This document shows positions 1 to 9,057 of a stretch of DNA of 64,000 nucleotides, in pieces. The DNA lies in NCBI GenBank assembly GCA_016707485.1, contig JADJHN010000001.1:434001-498000 (forward strand), in the 5' to 3' direction. A program made the translations under genes and the position numbers. Below the pieces are notes generated by a model, which was given only the letters and a program-made list of their open reading frames with translations, searched no databases and was not told the DNA's origin. Within the stretch, counting starts at the first letter, position 1, and each line of letters begins with the position of its first letter. This DNA is from Lysobacterales bacterium (lineage in GTDB: Bacteria; Pseudomonadota; Gammaproteobacteria; Xanthomonadales; Rhodanobacteraceae).

Positions 1-1377
1 CGCGTTGTAGCGCTGCTGATCGATCGAGAACGAGCCGTCGCCGACGATGTAGATGCCGTTTTCGACATCCTTGACCATCTGCTCCGGCGACAATTTCTGC
101 TTGCCCGGTTCCAGCGAGACATTGGCCATGCGCTGGAACTGCACGCTCGACCAGGAATCGGCATAGCAGCAGCCCTGCGAGTGATCGAGGCCGAGGATGT
201 GCGCCTGGTCGCGGATCACCTGGTAGTTGACCAGAACGCCGTCCTTGATCAGGTCCCAACGCTGCGTCTTGACGCCCTCGTCGTCGTAGCCGACCGCGCC
301 GAGCGAGTTCTTTTGCGTCTTGTCGGCAACAATCGTGACCTTGTCGCTGCCCCACTGGTAATCCTTCGATTTCCATTTGTCCAATGTGGCGAAACTGGTA
401 CCGGCGTAGTTGGCTTCGTAGCCAAGCACGCGATCGAGCTCGGTCGGGTGGCCGACCGATTCATGGATGGTCAGCCACAGGTGGCTCGGATCGAGGACGA
501 GATCGTACTTGCCCGGCTTGACCGACGGTGCCTTGAGTTTCTCCTGCGCCTGCTTGGCCGCAGCAACGGCATCTTCAAGCATGTCGTAGGAATTGCCGTA
601 GCCGATCACGCCGCCGGGCAACGCGAACTTGTCTTCCTTGCGGCCATCGAGATATTCGAAACCCATGCCCGCCGGCATCGACAAGCCATCGCGGGTGCGG
701 AACTTGCCGGTCGCCTTGTCGATCGCGGAAACCGTCATCGGCGCCCAGATGCGGTGGATGTCCTGATCGATGTAGGAACCATCGGTCGAGGCGAAATATT
801 TCTGTTCATTGACCTGGAACAACATCGAATTGACGAAATTCGCACCGGCCTTGATCGCTGCGGCATTGACGCCGAGCAACAGATCGACCTTGTCCTTGAT
901 CGGCACTTCCATTGAATTCTTGACGATCGGAGTGGCCCAGGACACCTCGCCGACACCCTTGACCGGCGCAAGCTGGACCGGTTCCGTGGTCAGCCTGGAG
1001 TTGGCCTTGGCGATCTGCACGGCCTGGCGTGCGGCCTTGGCCACCGAATCGGCACTGATGTCGCTGGATGCGGCAAAACCCCAGGTGCCATTGGCGATCA
1101 CGCGGATGCCGATGCCGGTCGACTCGGTGTTGACGACGTTTTGCACCTTGTCCTCGCGGGTGATCACGAACTGGCGCAGGTAGCGGCCGATGCGCACATC
1201 GCAATAGGTCGCGCCGTCGGCCTTGGCTGCCGTCATCGCGGTGTCGGCCAGACGCTTCTTCAGGCCCACATCGAGTTTGCCGACCAGTTCCTCGGCGGCA
1301 ATGACCCGGCCATAAGCCGGTAGCAGCAGCACGCCGAGGCCGATGCCGCTGGCCTTGATGAAATCACGTCTTTGCAT
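1..1377 (-). CDS. Tat-exported TldD-family metallopeptidase, 3' end outside window
   Basis: A TldD/PmbA-type zinc peptidase, probably acting in the periplasm. The 459 codons seen begin with a twin-arginine signal (RRDFIKASG, then a hydrophobic stretch). The middle carries the metal motif HESVGH followed by PTELDR, and further on comes an RMANVSLEPG segment that matches the conserved RMxNxxxxPG of TldD. The frame is still open at base 1, so roughly the last 60-70 residues, by comparison with the next gene, lie outside. The gene downstream of this window edge is unknown. It lies 144 bp after a close paralogue on the same strand, so the two look like a tandem duplication. Because the HExxxH motif is intact, it is not a TldE-type partner lacking metal. 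The start ATG at 1377 is preceded by GGAGG. The substrate is unknown; classical TldD/TldE acts on unfolded peptides in the cytoplasm. Confidence 0.9.
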   Translation of the reverse strand, partial: MQRRDFIKASGIGLGVLLLPAYGRVIAAEELVGKLDVGLKKRLADTAMTAAKADGATYCDVRIGRYLRQFVITREDKVQNVVNTESTGIGIRVIANGTWGFAASSDISADSVAKAARQAVQIAKANSRLTTEPVQLAPVKGVGEVSWATPIVKNSMEVPIKDKVDLLLGVNAAAIKAGANFVNSMLFQVNEQKYFASTDGSYIDQDIHRIWAPMTVSAIDKATGKFRTRDGLSMPAGMGFEYLDGRKEDKFALPGGVIGYGNSYDMLEDAVAAAKQAQEKLKAPSVKPGKYDLVLDPSHLWLTIHESVGHPTELDRVLGYEANYAGTSFATLDKWKSKDYQWGSDKVTIVADKTQKNSLGAVGYDDEGVKTQRWDLIKDGVLVNYQVIRDQAHILGLDHSQGCCYADSWSSVQFQRMANVSLEPGKQKLSPEQMVKDVENGIYIVGDGSFSIDQQRYNA

Positions 1378-1521
1378 GGTGTCCTCCGCCTTGCAGTGGC
1401 TTCAATGGATCGATGTTGATCGATCCCCTGTGGATGTGGCGAGGGATGTACTCCCGTCGCGATACGCTACCGATCGAGGATGACCGGCATCGAAGATCCG
1501 GTCATGTGGCAAAGGGCATGG

Positions 1522-3156
1522 TCAGCCGAGACTGCGCGCCGTGTTGATCACGTTGATGCCGTCGAATCGTGCCGTGCTCGCCCCGTGCGAAACCGCCGAA
1601 ACCTGCCCGGGCTGGCCCTTGCCGTCGAAGAAGGTGCCACCGATGCGGTAGTCGCGCTCGTCGCAGATTGCCGAGCAGGCATTCCAGAACTCCGGCGTAC
1701 GCATCTGGTACGCCACGTCCTCGATCATGCCGGTGATCTTCCCTTGCTTGATCTCGTAGAACAGCTGGCCACCGAACTGGGCGTTGTAGCGCTGCTGGTC
1801 GATCGAATAGGAGCCGCGGCCGACAATATAGATGCCGTTCTCGACATCCTTGACCATGTCGGCAGGCGACAGCTTCTGCTTGCCCGGTTCCAGCGAGACA
1901 TTGGCCATGCGCTGGAACTGCACGCTCGACCACGAATCGGCATAGCAGCAACCTTGCGAATGATCGAGGCCGAGGATATGCGCCTGATCACGGATCACCT
2001 GGTAGTTGACCAGGATGCCGTCCTTGATCAGATCCCAACGCTGCGCCTTGACCCCTTCGTCGTCGTAGCCGACCGCGCCCAGCGAATGCTTTTGCGTGCG
2101 GTCGGCAACGACGGTGACCTTGTCGCTGGCATAGCGGTAATCCTTCGCCTTCCACTTGTCGAGCGTGGCGAAACTGGTGCCGGCGTAGTTGGCCTCGTAA
2201 CCGAGCACGCGATCGAGTTCGAGTGGATGGCCGATCGATTCGTGAATGGTCAGCAGCAGGTGGCTCGGATCGAGCACGAGATCGTACTTGCCGGGCTTGA
2301 CCGAGGGTGCCTTGAGCTTCTCCTGCGCCTGTCGGGCCGCGGCCACCACATCCTCCAGCATGTCGTAGGAATTGATGTAGCCGGTCACGCCGCCCGGCAG
2401 CGCCAGCTTGTCCTCCTTGCGGCCATCCAGATACTCGTAACCCATGCCCATCGGCGCTCCCAGCTCGCCGCGCCGACGGAACTTGCCACTGGCCTTGTCG
2501 ACCGCGGTGACCTGGAACGGTGCCCAGATGCGGTGGATGTCCTGATCGATCCAGGAACCATCGGTCGAGGCAAAATATTTCTGTTCGTTGATCTGGAACA
2601 GGTTGGAGTTGACGAAGCTCGCGCCGGCCTTCATTGCCGCCGCATTGACCTCGAGCAGACGCTCGATCTTTTCCTTGATCGGTACTTCCAGGGCATTCCT
2701 GACAATCGGTGTCGCCCAGGAAACCTCACCCACCCCCTTGACCGGAGCGAGTTGCACGGGTTCGACGGTCAGCTTCGAGTTGGCCTTGGCGATCTGCACG
2801 GCCTGGCGTGCAGCCCTGGCGACGCCTTCATTGCTGAGGTCGCTGGTTGCAGCAAAACCCCAGGTGCCGTTGGCAATCGTGCGGATGCCGACTCCGGTCG
2901 ACTCCGTATTGACGACTCCCTCGACCTTGTCCTCGCGCGTTCTCAGGAACTGGCGCAGATAGCGACCAATGCGCACGTCGCAGTAGCTCGCACCATCGGC
3001 TTTCGCCGCCGTCATCGCGGTATCCGCCAGACGCTTCTTCAAACCCGCATCAATCCGCGTGAGCAGCTCTTCGGCAGCAATGGCCCGACCGAACGCCGGT
3101 GCCAGAAGCAGACCCAGGCTGGCGCCGGAAGCCTTGAGAAAATCGCGTCGCTGCAT
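1522..3156 (-). CDS. Tat-exported TldD-family metallopeptidase, complete paralogue
   Basis: 544 residues. The N-terminus MQRRDFLKASGASLGLLLAP is a textbook twin-arginine signal, so folded protein should be exported. The peptidase motif HESIGH with PLELDR is intact near residue 305, and the RMANVSLEPGK segment is conserved. The C-terminal part (RDYRIGGTFFDGKGQPGQ) is the usual TldD end domain. The sequence is very close to the preceding paralogue: a 59-nt run is identical (95-153 and 1874-1932). It would be transcribed first, with the other copy second. The start ATG has GGAGACG upstream. A GGTGTC/GACACC hairpin at 3177-3192 sits about 20 bp upstream of the start; its role is unknown. Predicted function is zinc-dependent peptidase; whether the two copies form a dimer is an inference. 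Confidence 0.92.
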   Translation of the reverse strand: MQRRDFLKASGASLGLLLAPAFGRAIAAEELLTRIDAGLKKRLADTAMTAAKADGASYCDVRIGRYLRQFLRTREDKVEGVVNTESTGVGIRTIANGTWGFAATSDLSNEGVARAARQAVQIAKANSKLTVEPVQLAPVKGVGEVSWATPIVRNALEVPIKEKIERLLEVNAAAMKAGASFVNSNLFQINEQKYFASTDGSWIDQDIHRIWAPFQVTAVDKASGKFRRRGELGAPMGMGYEYLDGRKEDKLALPGGVTGYINSYDMLEDVVAAARQAQEKLKAPSVKPGKYDLVLDPSHLLLTIHESIGHPLELDRVLGYEANYAGTSFATLDKWKAKDYRYASDKVTVVADRTQKHSLGAVGYDDEGVKAQRWDLIKDGILVNYQVIRDQAHILGLDHSQGCCYADSWSSVQFQRMANVSLEPGKQKLSPADMVKDVENGIYIVGRGSYSIDQQRYNAQFGGQLFYEIKQGKITGMIEDVAYQMRTPEFWNACSAICDERDYRIGGTFFDGKGQPGQVSAVSHGASTARFDGINVINTARSLG

Positions 3157-3264
3157 CGTCGTCTCCGCATCGGGCCGGTGTCGGTGGACACCCGATCATG
3201 GCCAAACCCCGATCCTGCCCGATCCCGTCGCCCAGGTCATGTGCGGTTCGGCATGCATCCCGCT

Positions 3265-4827
3265 TCAAGAACTGCACGACAGCATCGAGCAGCCGGCGCG
3301 GTTGCGGGCCCAGTCCGGGCGGCGCTGGGCGTAGAAGTCGCGGCCCGGTTGGTCGTCGTAGGGGTGGCGCATGACTTCGAGCAGTTCGTGGATGCCGGTT
3401 TCATCGCCCTGGTGGGCGCGGTCGATGGCTTGCTGGGCGAGCCAGTTGCGCAGGACGTAGCGGGGATTGACCGCGCGCATGCGTGTGCGGCGTTGCTCGG
3501 CGGATTGCGGATCATCATCGCGTCGCTGGCGATAGCGGGCCAGCCATGCGTTGAACTCATCTGCGGCGGCAGCGCATTTGCCTTCGTCGTAGAACGCGCC
3601 GGCAAAAGTTCCGATGGTCGGCGCGGATGTGCCCAGGTCCGACAGGGCGCGGAAGAACAGGGTCATGTCGATCTCGGCTGTGCTCATCAGGTCGTGGAGA
3701 TCCTGCATCAGCGCGACATCCTCCTCGCGGCATTCGACGAAGCCGAGTTTGGCCGCGATATTGATTTTCTGGTTTTCTGTACAGGTGTCGATGTAGCGTT
3801 GCAAGCCGGCATGCAATGGTTCGATCGAACCGAACACCGGCGCGAGCGCCTGCGCCAGGCATGCGAGGTTCCAGTGTGCAACCTGCGGCTGCTGGCCGAA
3901 GCGGTAGCGGCGATGCTGGCGATCGGTCGTGTTCGGCGTCCAGTCGGGATCGAAATTGTCGATCCACCCATACGGGCCGTAGTCGATGGTCAGGCCGAGG
4001 ATCGACATGTTGTCGGTATTCATCACGCCATGCACGAAGCCGACGCGCATCCAGTGCGCGATCATCGTCGCCGTGCGTGCGCAGACCTCGCCGAACCAGT
4101 CACCGCGCAGGGTATCGCCCGTACCGGTCAGATGCGGAAAATCGCGGGCGATGGTGAAATCGACCAGCCGGTTCAGCAAGGCCGTGTCGCCGCGCGCGGC
4201 CGGCAGTTCAAAGTTGCCGAAGCGGATGAACGATGGCGCGACGCGACAAACGACGGCACCGGGTTCGGCGGCCGGGTGGCCGTCGTAGAACATGTCGCGG
4301 ACGACCGAATCGCCGGTCGCCAGCAGACAGAGCGCACGCGTGGTCGGCACCCCAAGATGGTGCATGGCCTCGCTGCAGAGGAATTCGCGAATCGACGAGC
4401 GCAGCACGGCGCGACCATCGGCGCTGCGCGAATACGGCGTCGGACCGGCACCCTTGAGTTGCAGTTCCCAACGCTGCCCGGCCGGACTGATGACTTCGCC
4501 TAGCGAGATTGCCCGCCCGTCGCCAAGTTGTCCGGCCCAATGGCCAAACTGATGCCCGCCGTAGTTGGCGGCATAAGTCTGCATGCCGGGCAACAAGGCA
4601 TTTCCCGCGAAAACATCGGCAAAGAGCCTCGATTTTACATGATCTTCGCCGAAACCAAGAATCTCGGCCATTTCCGCCGAATGCGCCATCAAGCGCGGCG
4701 CGCTGACCGCCGTCGGCGCCACCGACGAATGCAGGGCACCGCGAACCTCGCGCAAACCGGGGCCGGTTTCCGGGTCGCCAGGCAGTTCGCGGACAAAGGC
4801 GTTGTCGAAATGCAGTTCGGGCAGCAT
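3265..4827 (-). CDS. selO: Protein adenylyltransferase SelO (YdiU family)
   Basis: SelO is a pseudokinase-fold enzyme that transfers AMP from ATP to Ser, Thr or Tyr of proteins during redox stress. The 520-residue protein has the family-typical stretches NYGGHQFGHWAGQLGDGRA, LQLKGAGPTPYSR and MNTDNMSILGLTIDYGPYG, the last supplying the metal-binding Asn and Asp. It ends in SCSS, so the redox residue that is selenocysteine in eukaryotic SelO is cysteine here. Length matches the bacterial family (about 480-520). The start at 4827 (MLPELHFDN) was chosen because homologues begin there; an in-frame upstream ATG at 4896 would add 23 residues of no family character. It is monocistronic and divergent from rpmJ. 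Confidence 0.93.
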   Translation of the reverse strand: MLPELHFDNAFVRELPGDPETGPGLREVRGALHSSVAPTAVSAPRLMAHSAEMAEILGFGEDHVKSRLFADVFAGNALLPGMQTYAANYGGHQFGHWAGQLGDGRAISLGEVISPAGQRWELQLKGAGPTPYSRSADGRAVLRSSIREFLCSEAMHHLGVPTTRALCLLATGDSVVRDMFYDGHPAAEPGAVVCRVAPSFIRFGNFELPAARGDTALLNRLVDFTIARDFPHLTGTGDTLRGDWFGEVCARTATMIAHWMRVGFVHGVMNTDNMSILGLTIDYGPYGWIDNFDPDWTPNTTDRQHRRYRFGQQPQVAHWNLACLAQALAPVFGSIEPLHAGLQRYIDTCTENQKINIAAKLGFVECREEDVALMQDLHDLMSTAEIDMTLFFRALSDLGTSAPTIGTFAGAFYDEGKCAAAADEFNAWLARYRQRRDDDPQSAEQRRTRMRAVNPRYVLRNWLAQQAIDRAHQGDETGIHELLEVMRHPYDDQPGRDFYAQRRPDWARNRAGCSMLSCSS

Positions 4828-4924
4828 GTGCGTCCAGCGGTGAGGGATTGGGGGTCGATTGCCTGACGACATCGGTGCCGTCGACCGCCCTGACAAGTCC
4901 CGAATGCCGCGTCATGTTCCGGCT

Positions 4925-4953
4925 TTGCAAGTTTTGCGACAGGCCGATATACT
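4925..4953 (+). promoter_or_regulatory. Sigma-70 promoter for rpmJ
   Basis: TTGCAA at 4925-4930, a 17-base spacer, then TATACT at 4948-4953. Both boxes are close to consensus and the spacing is optimal. Transcription would start near 4960, leaving a leader of about 33 bases before the rpmJ start. Confidence 0.7.
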
Positions 4954-4992
4954 TGCGCGCTTTGCTCAAGCCCGTTCGCCCCGAGGTTTCCC

Positions 4993-5118
4993 ATGAAAGT
5001 GCTTTCTTCGCTCAAGTCCGCCAAGGCCCGCCATCGCGATTGCAAGATCGTGCGTCGCCGCGGCAAGGTTTTCGTGATCTGCAAGAGCAACCCGCGTTTC
5101 AAGGCGCGCCAGCGCTGA
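4993..5118 (+). CDS. rpmJ: 50S ribosomal protein L36, zinc-independent type
   Basis: A 41-residue basic protein starting MKVLSSLKSAKARHRDCK and containing VICKSNPRFKARQR, the signature of L36 of the YkgO type. It has only two cysteines, so it lacks the CxxC...CxxxH zinc ribbon of the classical short L36. It is a structural component of the large ribosomal subunit. The gene stands alone between its own promoter (4925-4953) and a clear terminator (5143-5165), not in the spc operon. In enterobacteria the zinc-free form is an extra copy induced by zinc starvation; whether this is the only L36 gene of this organism cannot be told from the window. Confidence 0.95.
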   Translation: MKVLSSLKSAKARHRDCKIVRRRGKVFVICKSNPRFKARQR

Positions 5119-5142
5119 GCGGAACGCCGCAGATCGACGTCG

Positions 5143-5165
5143 AAAGGCCGCGCAAGCGGCCTTTT
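5143..5165 (+). terminator. Rho-independent terminator of rpmJ
   Basis: A 9-bp stem (AAAGGCCGC paired with GCGGCCTTT), a GCAA loop and a run of four T. It starts 25 bases after the rpmJ stop codon. Confidence 0.85.
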
Positions 5166-5310
5166 GCGTTTCCGGGGATCCGTATTGCCGGTTTCGACCT
5201 GTGCGTGCGGGCCATCCGAGTTATGCGCAAGACAGCATGGAACTCGCGCCAAGGTTCTGTTAAAACTGCGCTTCGTTGCGGATACATCATTCAGATCAGG
5301 AGGTTCGGTG

Positions 5311-5610
5311 ATGAACTTGAAGTTTGTTCTCGGTAGCGTGCTGCTCGTTTCCTGCTTTGTTGCCGCCACACCCGCCGTTCATGCGGATACCGTGACACTG
5401 GCCCAGACCAACGTCCGTGCCATCGCCGCACCGGAGCGCGGCCTCAGCATGGCCCAGGTCGAAAAGCGCTTCGGCACCCCGCAGGCAAAACTGCCTCCCG
5501 CAGGTGGCGACACTGCCCTGCATCCGGTGATCAATCGCTGGCAATACAACGGTTTCACGGTTTATTTCGAGCGCAACATCGTCATTCACAGTGTCCGCGA
5601 CGGCGCTTGA
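5311..5610 (+). CDS. Small secreted protein, SmpA/OmlA-like fold
   Basis: 99 residues with a Sec signal peptide (MNLKFVLGSVLLVSCFVAAT, cleavage probably after VHA). The mature part contains GLSMAQVEKRFGTP, then WQYNGFTVYFERNIVIHSV. The pattern of a helix ending in F/G-x-P followed by an aromatic-rich hairpin resembles the SmpA/OmlA fold of small envelope proteins. The start is set by an excellent ribosome-binding site AGGAGGT at 5298-5304; a longer in-frame reading from 5164 lacks one and would hide the signal peptide. Its stop lies 13 bases before the agmatine deiminase start, so they may be cotranscribed. The function is unknown. Confidence 0.75.
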   Translation: MNLKFVLGSVLLVSCFVAATPAVHADTVTLAQTNVRAIAAPERGLSMAQVEKRFGTPQAKLPPAGGDTALHPVINRWQYNGFTVYFERNIVIHSVRDGA

Positions 5611-5623
5611 ACCGACCTCGTCC

Positions 5624-6661
5624 ATGACTGATTCCAGCATGCGCCTGCCGGCCGAATGGGAGCCTCAGGCAGGCGTTGTGGTTGCCTGGCCGCATGCGGG
5701 CACCGATTGGGCCGAGCGGCTCGAAGCCGTCGAAGCAAGCTATGTCGCCCTGGTTGGTGCCATTGCGCGATTCGGCGTGGCCGTCGTCTGCGTGGCCGAT
5801 GCCGCGATCCGCGAGCGGGCGAAGGCACGGCTTGCTGCTGGCAAGACCAACCTGGGGAATGTGCGCTTCGTCGAGCTCGCCTACGACGATACCTGGTTGC
5901 GCGATTCGGGGCCGATCACGCTGACCGATGGCAAACAGTTCGTCATCAACGATTTCCGCTTCACCGGCTGGGGCGGCAAGTTCGACGCCTCGCGTGACGA
6001 CCTGCTGATCGAAGGCCTGGTCGAGCACGGAGTGTTCAACCCGCACGCGCACCACCATCGCATCGATTTCGCACTCGAAGGCGGTGCCATCGACGCCGAC
6101 GGTCGCGGCACGATCCTGACCACCTGGCGTTGCCTGCACCTGCGCCACCCGGGCCTGACTCGCGAACGCATTGGCGCAACCTTGCGCGAGAAGCTCGCTG
6201 CGGTGCGCGTGCTCTGGCTCGATCACGGTTTCCTCGAAGGCGATGACACCGACGCCCATATCGACACGCTGGCGCGCTTCGCTCCGAACGACACGATCCT
6301 GTTCCAATCCTGCCCCGACCGCGACGATGCGCACCACGACGAACTCGAACGCATGCGTGCCGAACTCGCCACCCTGCGCACGCTCGACGGCAAGGCGTAC
6401 ACCTTGCACGCATTGCCGTGGGCGCAACCGATCATCGACGAAGGCCGCCGTCTCGCCGCCTCGTACGCAAACTATCTGGTCATCAACGGCGCGGTCCTGG
6501 TGCCGGCCTATGGCGACCCTGCCGATGCCGGCGCCGCACGCATCATCGGTGCCGCACATCCCGGTCGCGAAGTCGTGCCGATCCCGTGCCGCCCGCTGAT
6601 CTGGCAGAACGGCAGCCTGCATTGCCTGACCATGCAGTTGCCGCAGGGCGTGCTGGCCTAG
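5624..6661 (+). CDS. aguA: Agmatine deiminase
   Basis: Converts agmatine to N-carbamoylputrescine and ammonia in the cytoplasm. The 345 residues show the guanidino-modifying enzyme pattern of the peptidylarginine-deiminase/agmatine-deiminase family: MRLPAEWEPQAGVVVAWPH at the start, DDTWLRDSGP, LEGGAIDADGRG, FLEGDDTDAHIDTLARF with the catalytic His, and NGSLHCLTMQLPQG with the nucleophile Cys334. The next gene encodes the matching second enzyme, which supports agmatine rather than peptidyl-arginine as substrate. ATG 5624 was chosen; an upstream start at 5591 would overlap the preceding gene. Confidence 0.93.
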   Translation: MTDSSMRLPAEWEPQAGVVVAWPHAGTDWAERLEAVEASYVALVGAIARFGVAVVCVADAAIRERAKARLAAGKTNLGNVRFVELAYDDTWLRDSGPITLTDGKQFVINDFRFTGWGGKFDASRDDLLIEGLVEHGVFNPHAHHHRIDFALEGGAIDADGRGTILTTWRCLHLRHPGLTRERIGATLREKLAAVRVLWLDHGFLEGDDTDAHIDTLARFAPNDTILFQSCPDRDDAHHDELERMRAELATLRTLDGKAYTLHALPWAQPIIDEGRRLAASYANYLVINGAVLVPAYGDPADAGAARIIGAAHPGREVVPIPCRPLIWQNGSLHCLTMQLPQGVLA

Positions 6662-6876
6662 GAGCCTGCGCGACAGAAGCCATCCGGGCTGCGAAGCCCG
6701 CCTCGTCAAAAAAACCGTCCTCGCGGCGGAAAAATGAACCGCGTGGCAAGGATGAACTCGCCAACCCGCTTCCTGACGCGGCTCGGGCATTCCCCGGCGG
6801 CACGCTTGCATTCCGACAAACGAGCCCGGATGTTGAATCCACGCTACCATTCCGCTTTTGCCCACATTCCAATCGC

Positions 6877-7764
6877 ATGAGCCGCAAATCCCTCAAGGTC
6901 GCCCTGCTCCAGGAAATCGATCACGGCAGCACCCAAGCCAACCTCGCCGCGATTGAAACCGGCCTGCGCGAGGCAGCGGCGGCTGGCGTCGAACTCGTCG
7001 TGTTGCAGGAACTGCACAACGGCCCGTATTTCTGCCAGCACGAGAGCGTAGAGGAGTTCGATCGCGCCGAGCCGATTCCCGGGCCGTCGACGGAGCGCCT
7101 TGGTGCACTGGCCGAGGAACTCAAGCTGGTCGTGGTCTGCTCCTTGTTCGAGCGTCGCGCGGCCGGCCTGTACCACAACACGGCCGTGGTCTTCGATCGC
7201 TCGCGCAGCATTGCCGGCATCTATCGCAAGATGCACATTCCCGACGATCCGGCGTTCTACGAAAAGTTCTACTTCACCCCCGGCGATCTCGGCTTCGAGC
7301 CGATCCAGACCTCGGTCGGCAAGCTCGGGCTGCTGGTGTGCTGGGACCAGTGGTATCCGGAAGGCGCGCGCCTGATGGCCCTGGCCGGTGCCGAACTGCT
7401 GCTTTATCCCACGGCGATTGGCTGGGACCCGGCCGACGACGAGAAGGAAAAAGTCCGCCAGCACGATGCCTGGATCACCGTGCAGCGCGGCCATGCCGTG
7501 GCCAATGGCTTGCCCTTGCTGGCAGTCAATCGCACCGGCTTTGAAGCGGCGCCGGACGGCGGCCGCGGCATCCAGTTCTGGGGATCGAGTTTCGCGGTCG
7601 GCCCGCAGGGCGAGTACCTGGCCCAGGCTTCGGTTGATCGGCCGCAATTGCTCGTTGTCGATGTCGATCTCGCGCGCAGCGAATCGGTGCGGCGGATCTG
7701 GCCCTTCCTGCGCGACCGCCGCATCGACGCCTACGCCGATCTGCTCAAGCGTTATCGCGATTGA
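6877..7764 (+). CDS. aguB: N-carbamoylputrescine amidohydrolase
   Basis: A nitrilase-superfamily amidase that hydrolyses N-carbamoylputrescine to putrescine, CO2 and ammonia. The 295 residues include the triad Glu45 (LQELHNGP), Lys118 (YRKMHIPDDP) and Cys155 (LVCWDQWYPE). HNGPYFCQ and YEKFYFTPGD are typical of the AguB subgroup. Together with the preceding aguA it makes a two-step arginine-decarboxylase-dependent route to putrescine. The start at 6877 is where family members begin; the frame stays open upstream to 6418 but reads through aguA in another frame. The 215-bp gap before it holds no recognised gene. Confidence 0.94.
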   Translation: MSRKSLKVALLQEIDHGSTQANLAAIETGLREAAAAGVELVVLQELHNGPYFCQHESVEEFDRAEPIPGPSTERLGALAEELKLVVVCSLFERRAAGLYHNTAVVFDRSRSIAGIYRKMHIPDDPAFYEKFYFTPGDLGFEPIQTSVGKLGLLVCWDQWYPEGARLMALAGAELLLYPTAIGWDPADDEKEKVRQHDAWITVQRGHAVANGLPLLAVNRTGFEAAPDGGRGIQFWGSSFAVGPQGEYLAQASVDRPQLLVVDVDLARSESVRRIWPFLRDRRIDAYADLLKRYRD

Positions 7765-7775
7765 ATCGAAAACCC

Positions 7776-9026
7776 ATGCAAGAAACCCATGCAATTCCCG
7801 ACTCGCCAGTCGCCATGAGCGAGTCGCTCGCCGCGCAACCGATTGCCCGCATCCACCGTGATGGCGTGGAGTACGTGCTGCTCGGCACCGCCCATGTCTC
7901 ACGCGCCAGCGTCGAGGCCGTGCGCGAGATCCTTCAACACGAATCCTTCGATGCCGTTGCCGTCGAGCTCTGCGAACCGCGCTACAAATCGATGCGCGAT
8001 CCGGAATCGTTCCGCAATCTCGATTTGTTCCAGATCATCCGCCAGGGCAAGGCCGGGCTGGTTGCGGCCAACCTGGCCCTGTCCGCGTTCCAGCGTCGCC
8101 TCGCCGAACAATTCGGCATTGAACCGGGTGCCGAGATGAAGGCGGCGATGGACTGCGCCGAGGCGCGCGACCTGCCGGTCTGGCTGATCGATCGCGAAGT
8201 CGGCATCACCCTGAAACGCGCCATGCGCAGCGTCGGCTTCCTCGATCGCCTCGGCATCATCGGCGGCCTCGCCGGCAGCCTGATCACGCGCGAGGATGTC
8301 GAGGAAAGCGAGATCGAGAAACTCAAGGAAGGCGACATGCTCGGCAGCATGTTCAACGAGTTCGCCAAGGAATCGCCCCCCCTGTTCGAAGCCTTGATCG
8401 CCGAGCGCGATCGCTACATGACCGCGCGACTTCGCGAGGAATCGGCGGATGCGCAGCAGGCGGGCAAGCCGGTGAGGAAAGTGCTTGCGGTGATCGGTGC
8501 CGGCCACCTGGCCGGAATCCGCACGGCGATCGAGTCGCAGACCGACGATCCCGCGCCGATGCAGGAGGCGCTTTCAGCCCTGCCGCCCGGCTCGCCCTGG
8601 CCCAAACGCATCGGTTTTGCCATCTTTGCCATCATTGCCGTAGCCATTGCCGTGTTGTTCTATCGCGGCACCGACACCGGCACCGAAGCGCTGTGGACCT
8701 GGGTGCTGTGCACAGGCATCGGTTCGGCGTTGGGTACCCTGGTCGCTGGCGGCCATCCGCTCAGCGCGCTTGCCGGATTCGTCGTGGCGCCGCTGAAGCC
8801 CTTCCGCCCGGGCGTTCCGGTCGGTGCTGCCAGCGCCGGCGTGGAAGTCTGGATCCATCGCCCGCGGGTCGCCGATTTCGACAGCCTGCGCGACGATGTC
8901 ATCCACTGGACCGGTTGGTGGAAAAACCGCATCTCGCGCATCCTGCTGGTTTTCGTGCTGACCAACCTGGGCATGATGTTCGGCACCTGGGTCGCCGGTT
9001 TTCGCATCATCAAAGCCCTGATCTGA
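7776..9026 (+). CDS. TraB/PrgY family membrane protein
   Basis: 416 residues. The N-terminal two thirds are a TraB domain: VLLGTAHVSRASVEAV near residue 35, VAVELCEPRYKSM, LIDREVGITLKRA and VIGAGHLAGI, with the conserved His and Glu of this metal-hydrolase-like family. The C-terminal third has about four membrane segments (WPKRIGFAIFAIIAVAIAV, the ALWTWVLCTGIGSAL region, LSALAGFVVAPL, ILLVFVLTNLGMMFGTWV). PrgY of enterococci reduces peptide pheromone activity, but in Gram-negative bacteria the role is unknown. A TTG start at 7761 would overlap the aguB stop; ATG 7776 is preferred. The 11-bp gap suggests cotranscription with aguAB. Confidence 0.85.
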   Translation: MQETHAIPDSPVAMSESLAAQPIARIHRDGVEYVLLGTAHVSRASVEAVREILQHESFDAVAVELCEPRYKSMRDPESFRNLDLFQIIRQGKAGLVAANLALSAFQRRLAEQFGIEPGAEMKAAMDCAEARDLPVWLIDREVGITLKRAMRSVGFLDRLGIIGGLAGSLITREDVEESEIEKLKEGDMLGSMFNEFAKESPPLFEALIAERDRYMTARLREESADAQQAGKPVRKVLAVIGAGHLAGIRTAIESQTDDPAPMQEALSALPPGSPWPKRIGFAIFAIIAVAIAVLFYRGTDTGTEALWTWVLCTGIGSALGTLVAGGHPLSALAGFVVAPLKPFRPGVPVGAASAGVEVWIHRPRVADFDSLRDDVIHWTGWWKNRISRILLVFVLTNLGMMFGTWVAGFRIIKALI

Positions 9027-9057
9027 GCCACCCTCACACCTGCCTGCGGAATCTCCG

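Noticed and set aside
3265..3285. Possible selenocysteine at the SelO C-terminus
   Set aside because: The codon in the SCSS end is cysteine, not UGA, and no SECIS-like element is needed.
1480..4503. Open plus-strand frame of about 1000 codons opposite the second tldD-like gene and selO
   Set aside because: It runs antisense to two clearly recognised genes, has no motif or ribosome-binding site, and such frames are common in GC-rich codon-biased DNA.
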